Assembly (NCBI RefSeq): GCF_050717545.1
Contig: NZ_JBOITN010000042.1
Coordinates: forward strand, 1 to 64,000
Source: Clostridium_AD sp050717545
Lineage (GTDB): Bacteria; Bacillota; Clostridia; Clostridiales; Clostridiaceae
Length of the DNA: 64,000 nt
Reading direction: 5' to 3'
In this document: piece by piece, positions 61,552 to 64,000 of the stretch
How the letters are laid out: each line of letters begins with the position of its first letter
Numbering within the stretch: the first letter of the stretch is position 1
Made by a program: the position numbers and the translations under genes
The notes under the pieces: generated by a model
The model's database searches: none
The model's input: the letters and a program-made list of their open reading frames with translations, nothing else
What the model was told of the DNA's origin: nothing

Positions 61552-63105
61552 ATGAGTAGACCCAATATTCTGCATATCCTTGTAGATCAACAGAGGTTTG
61601 ATACCATAGGTGCATTAAACAACCCTATTATTAGAACACCAAGCCTTGATAAATTGGTAAAAAATGGAGTAACATTTACAAATGCCTATACGCCTTCTCC
61701 AGTCTGCGTTGCTGCACGTTGTTCAATGATTTATGGACAATATCCTGCCAATACAGGTTGCTTTGAGAATGCCCCCATGCCTTTGGACCATGGACAAACC
61801 TTTATGGATGCATTGACCAAAAGCGGATACCGAACCCATGGTATAGGCAAGTGTCATTTTACACCTGATCCTCTTGCGTTAAGAGGATTTCAAACAAGAG
61901 ATGTACAGGAAGAGTTAGGAACAGAGTCTGTTAAAAATTATCCTTATATGAAATATTTACAGGACAAAGGGTACAAGCACCTTTGTGAACCTAATGGGGT
62001 AAGAGGTGAGATGTACTACATACCTCAACCGTCACAACTTCCACCCCAAGATCATCCATCTCAGTGGATAGGTGATAGATCAATAAATTTTATCAAGAAA
62101 AATGATGATTGTAAGGAGCCTTGGTACCTTTTATCAAGTTTCATTCACCCTCATCCACCTTTTGCTCCACCAAACCCTTGGCACAAGCTGTATAGACCGT
62201 CCCTAATGCCTCTTCCTAATATTCCAGATGAATATGAAGCACTTCTTACTTTTGTTAATAAGTGCCAAAATCGTTATAAATACAGGGACAACGGTTTTGA
62301 CAAGAATATGATTAGAGCTATGAAAGCCTATTATTATGCATGTATTTCTTTTGTGGATTATCAGGTTGGAAGAATCCTTGATGAACTTGATAGGACGGGG
62401 CAGACTGGCAACACTATGATTATATTTACATCTGACCATGGAGAACATCTAGGAGATTATAAATGTTTTGGAAAGCGTTCCATGCACGACTCTTGTGCTA
62501 GAATTCCGCTTATAGTTAACCAACCTGGCAAATTCCAGGGTGGGGTTATCTGTGAAGACGCTGCTAGTCTTGTTGATATTGCCCCCACCATTCTTGGAGC
62601 GGCACAGGCAGAGATTTCTACTCATAAGATAGATGGGATTGATTTATATCACCTTATGAAAGGTGATATAAAACGGGAATATGTTTTTAGCCAACTGAGT
62701 TATAACGGAATGGATTTTATTGAACTTGATGAAGATTTTAAAAAGTACGTTTCTGATAAAGACTGTAAAAGAGCAGCTTTTAGTACTTATATGGCAGCAA
62801 ACAGCGATTGGAAGTATTTTTACAGTGCTCCAGACAACAGGGAGTTTTTGTTTAATAAAAAGACTGACCCTAAGGAAACTAGAAATGTTGTGAGCAATCC
62901 TTTTTATAAGGAAGCTCTACAAAGTATAAAATCTTCTCTAATTAATCACTTAAAAGAATGTGGTGAAACAGGTGGCATAGAAGGATCCGACTGGAAGGTA
63001 CACAAACTGCCATCGTTTACAAAAGATCCTGACAAAGGGTTGATCATCCAAGATGGTTATACCCCTTGGGTAAATACGTATATACCAGGCTATAGTGACT
63101 GTTAG
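61552..63105 (+). CDS. Type I sulfatase
   Basis: 517 residues. RPNILHILVDQQRFDTIGAL at the start, then the formylglycine motif CVAAR at 52-56 (Cys type, needing an anaerobic sulfatase maturase in an anaerobe), HGIGKCHFTP, SSFIHPHPPFAPP and FTSDHGEHLGDY with metal and sulfate ligands. No signal peptide, so it acts inside the cell. With the rhamnosidase it suggests use of a sulfated rhamnose-containing glycan. No anSME gene is in this window. It is intact amid decaying neighbours. Confidence 0.9.
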   Translation: MSRPNILHILVDQQRFDTIGALNNPIIRTPSLDKLVKNGVTFTNAYTPSPVCVAARCSMIYGQYPANTGCFENAPMPLDHGQTFMDALTKSGYRTHGIGKCHFTPDPLALRGFQTRDVQEELGTESVKNYPYMKYLQDKGYKHLCEPNGVRGEMYYIPQPSQLPPQDHPSQWIGDRSINFIKKNDDCKEPWYLLSSFIHPHPPFAPPNPWHKLYRPSLMPLPNIPDEYEALLTFVNKCQNRYKYRDNGFDKNMIRAMKAYYYACISFVDYQVGRILDELDRTGQTGNTMIIFTSDHGEHLGDYKCFGKRSMHDSCARIPLIVNQPGKFQGGVICEDAASLVDIAPTILGAAQAEISTHKIDGIDLYHLMKGDIKREYVFSQLSYNGMDFIELDEDFKKYVSDKDCKRAAFSTYMAANSDWKYFYSAPDNREFLFNKKTDPKETRNVVSNPFYKEALQSIKSSLINHLKECGETGGIEGSDWKVHKLPSFTKDPDKGLIIQDGYTPWVNTYIPGYSDC

Positions 63106-63297
63106 GAATAAAATAGTATATAAAAGGGTTGTAGAACCTGGTGAATTTTGAAAGAATTAAAAAAAGCTAAAAAAACCCTACAAGTATCTGAAATCTACCT
63201 ACTGTATTAAGTATATGGTAGGAGTATGATGATTTCATGATATGAAATAGGGATTTTTATTTATCTAACAAAATTATTTTAAGTGTAGGAGGGGAAA

Positions 63298-63897
63298 ATG
63301 CAAAAATCAGTTTCAGAAAAAAAAGTTGAGTTTAAAATGCTTACTGATATATTTAAAATATTCTTTAAGATTGGTGCGTTCACCTTTGGTGGTGGATTTG
63401 CTATGATACCACTTATTGAAAAGGAAATGGTGGAAAATAAAGGATGGGTTGAAAAAGATGAGATTACAGATTTGTTTGCAGTTTCTCAGTGTATTCCAGG
63501 TGCTATAGCAATAAATACTGCATCACTTATAGGATATAAGATAGCCAAAAGAAAGGGCGCAATAGTAGCTACTGTAGGGGTTGTACTTCCTTCCTTTTTA
63601 ATAATAACATTAATCGCAAGTTTCTTTTCCAAATTTAGTGACCTAGCTATAGTCAAAGCAGCATTTTTTGGTATTAGGTCTTGTGTAGTGGCACTAATCG
63701 CTATTGCAGCTATAAGTGTAAGTAAGTCAGCAATTAAAGATAAGTTTTGTATATTACTTATTTTGATTACTGTTTTTGTAGTAGAATTTTTAAATATAAG
63801 TCCTGTAATAGCTATTATAATATCTATTATTCCTGGTGTAATTATATTGAAATTTATGCCTAAAAAGAAAAATAAACTATTTGGAGATGATAAATAA
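63298..63897 (+). CDS. chrA: Chromate transporter, N-terminal-type subunit
   Basis: 199 residues with AGGAGGGG before ATG. Five to six membrane helices and the CHR motif FFKIGAFTFGGGFAMIPLIE, plus FAVSQCIPGAIAINTASLIG. Short (half-size) ChrA proteins work as a pair encoded by adjacent genes, as here. The family transports chromate or related anions; the native substrate in an anaerobe is unclear. Confidence 0.9.
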   Translation: MQKSVSEKKVEFKMLTDIFKIFFKIGAFTFGGGFAMIPLIEKEMVENKGWVEKDEITDLFAVSQCIPGAIAINTASLIGYKIAKRKGAIVATVGVVLPSFLIITLIASFFSKFSDLAIVKAAFFGIRSCVVALIAIAAISVSKSAIKDKFCILLILITVFVVEFLNISPVIAIIISIIPGVIILKFMPKKKNKLFGDDK

Positions 63898-64000
63898 TGT
63901 TAAAATTATTTTTAATTTTCATAAAAGTAGGATTGTTTAGTTTTGGTGGTGGATATGCAATGATACCGCTTTTAACAAGAGAGATTCAAACTAACAACTG
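63897..64000 (+). CDS. chrA: Chromate transporter, second half-size subunit (3' truncated by window)
   Basis: ATG overlaps the stop of the first subunit by one base. The visible 34 residues, FIKVGLFSFGGGYAMIPLLT after MLKLFLI, carry the same CHR signature. The gene continues beyond the window. Confidence 0.85.
   Translation, partial: MLKLFLIFIKVGLFSFGGGYAMIPLLTREIQTNN

Overview
The window is AT-rich DNA from an anaerobic, endospore-forming clostridium. Spore genes (spoIIP, sigG, sigK, a spore-coat transglutaminase), oxygen-sensitive iron-sulfur proteins, clostridial ribosome binding sites and many small intrinsic terminators support this. A DUF3494 ice-binding protein, a cold-shock protein and a DbpA-type DEAD-box helicase suggest a cold-adapted species. 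I see no rRNA, tRNA, CRISPR array or intact transposase gene.

Bases 1-8.6 kb hold an array of small metal/Fe-S-related genes: NifX-like proteins, Mrp ATPases, MinD-like ATPases with ferredoxin domains, DUF134 regulators, a DUF5320 Gly-rich protein and a metallo-beta-lactamase protein. Many copies are truncated or fused at deletion junctions. Examples are a Fur winged helix joined in frame to an Mrp ATPase, an ABC substrate-binding protein with two internal deletions, the orphan C-terminus of a SCIFF radical-SAM maturase and an orphan zinc ribbon. One full-length Mrp-NifX fusion (7365-8558) remains intact. Shared operator-like palindromes tie several of these promoters together, and also to zinc uptake and hisC.

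8.6-18.4 kb holds, on the minus strand, a zinc-type ABC transporter, spoIIP, hisC, an HD-GYP phosphodiesterase and a secreted DUF2680 protein. A plus-strand two-component system and a SHOCT membrane protein follow. 18.4-25 kb is a redox and sulfur block: a membrane polyferredoxin, rhodanese, an ArsR regulator, a four-domain CoA-disulfide-reductase fusion, and a siroheme sulfite reductase divergent from a LysR regulator. 25-29 kb holds sigK, sigG, a DUF441 protein and a phage-baseplate/phosphoesterase fusion.

29-33 kb is a cobalamin-riboswitch-controlled operon (cobU, then a cobalamin ABC transporter). 33-35 kb is a c-di-GMP-I riboswitch followed by a secreted ice-binding protein. 36-41.6 kb is a complete oligopeptide/dipeptide ABC operon. 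42-56.8 kb is ordinary chromosome: a pentapeptide protein, LemA/DUF2207, DUF2975 plus HTH, DEAD-box helicase, tgl, aldo/keto reductase, csp, ClC channel, cation/proton antiporter and NAD(P)HX repair.

57.2-63.1 kb is a decaying sugar-degradation locus: an AraC pseudogene, a truncated sulfatase copy, a frameshifted GH78 rhamnosidase and an intact sulfatase behind a duplicated promoter. A two-gene chromate transporter begins at 63.3 kb and runs off the window. A dispersed palindromic repeat family occurs at four intergenic sites (15.6, 32.2, 42.6 and 45.6 kb); one copy supplies the ribosome binding site of the btuD-like gene.
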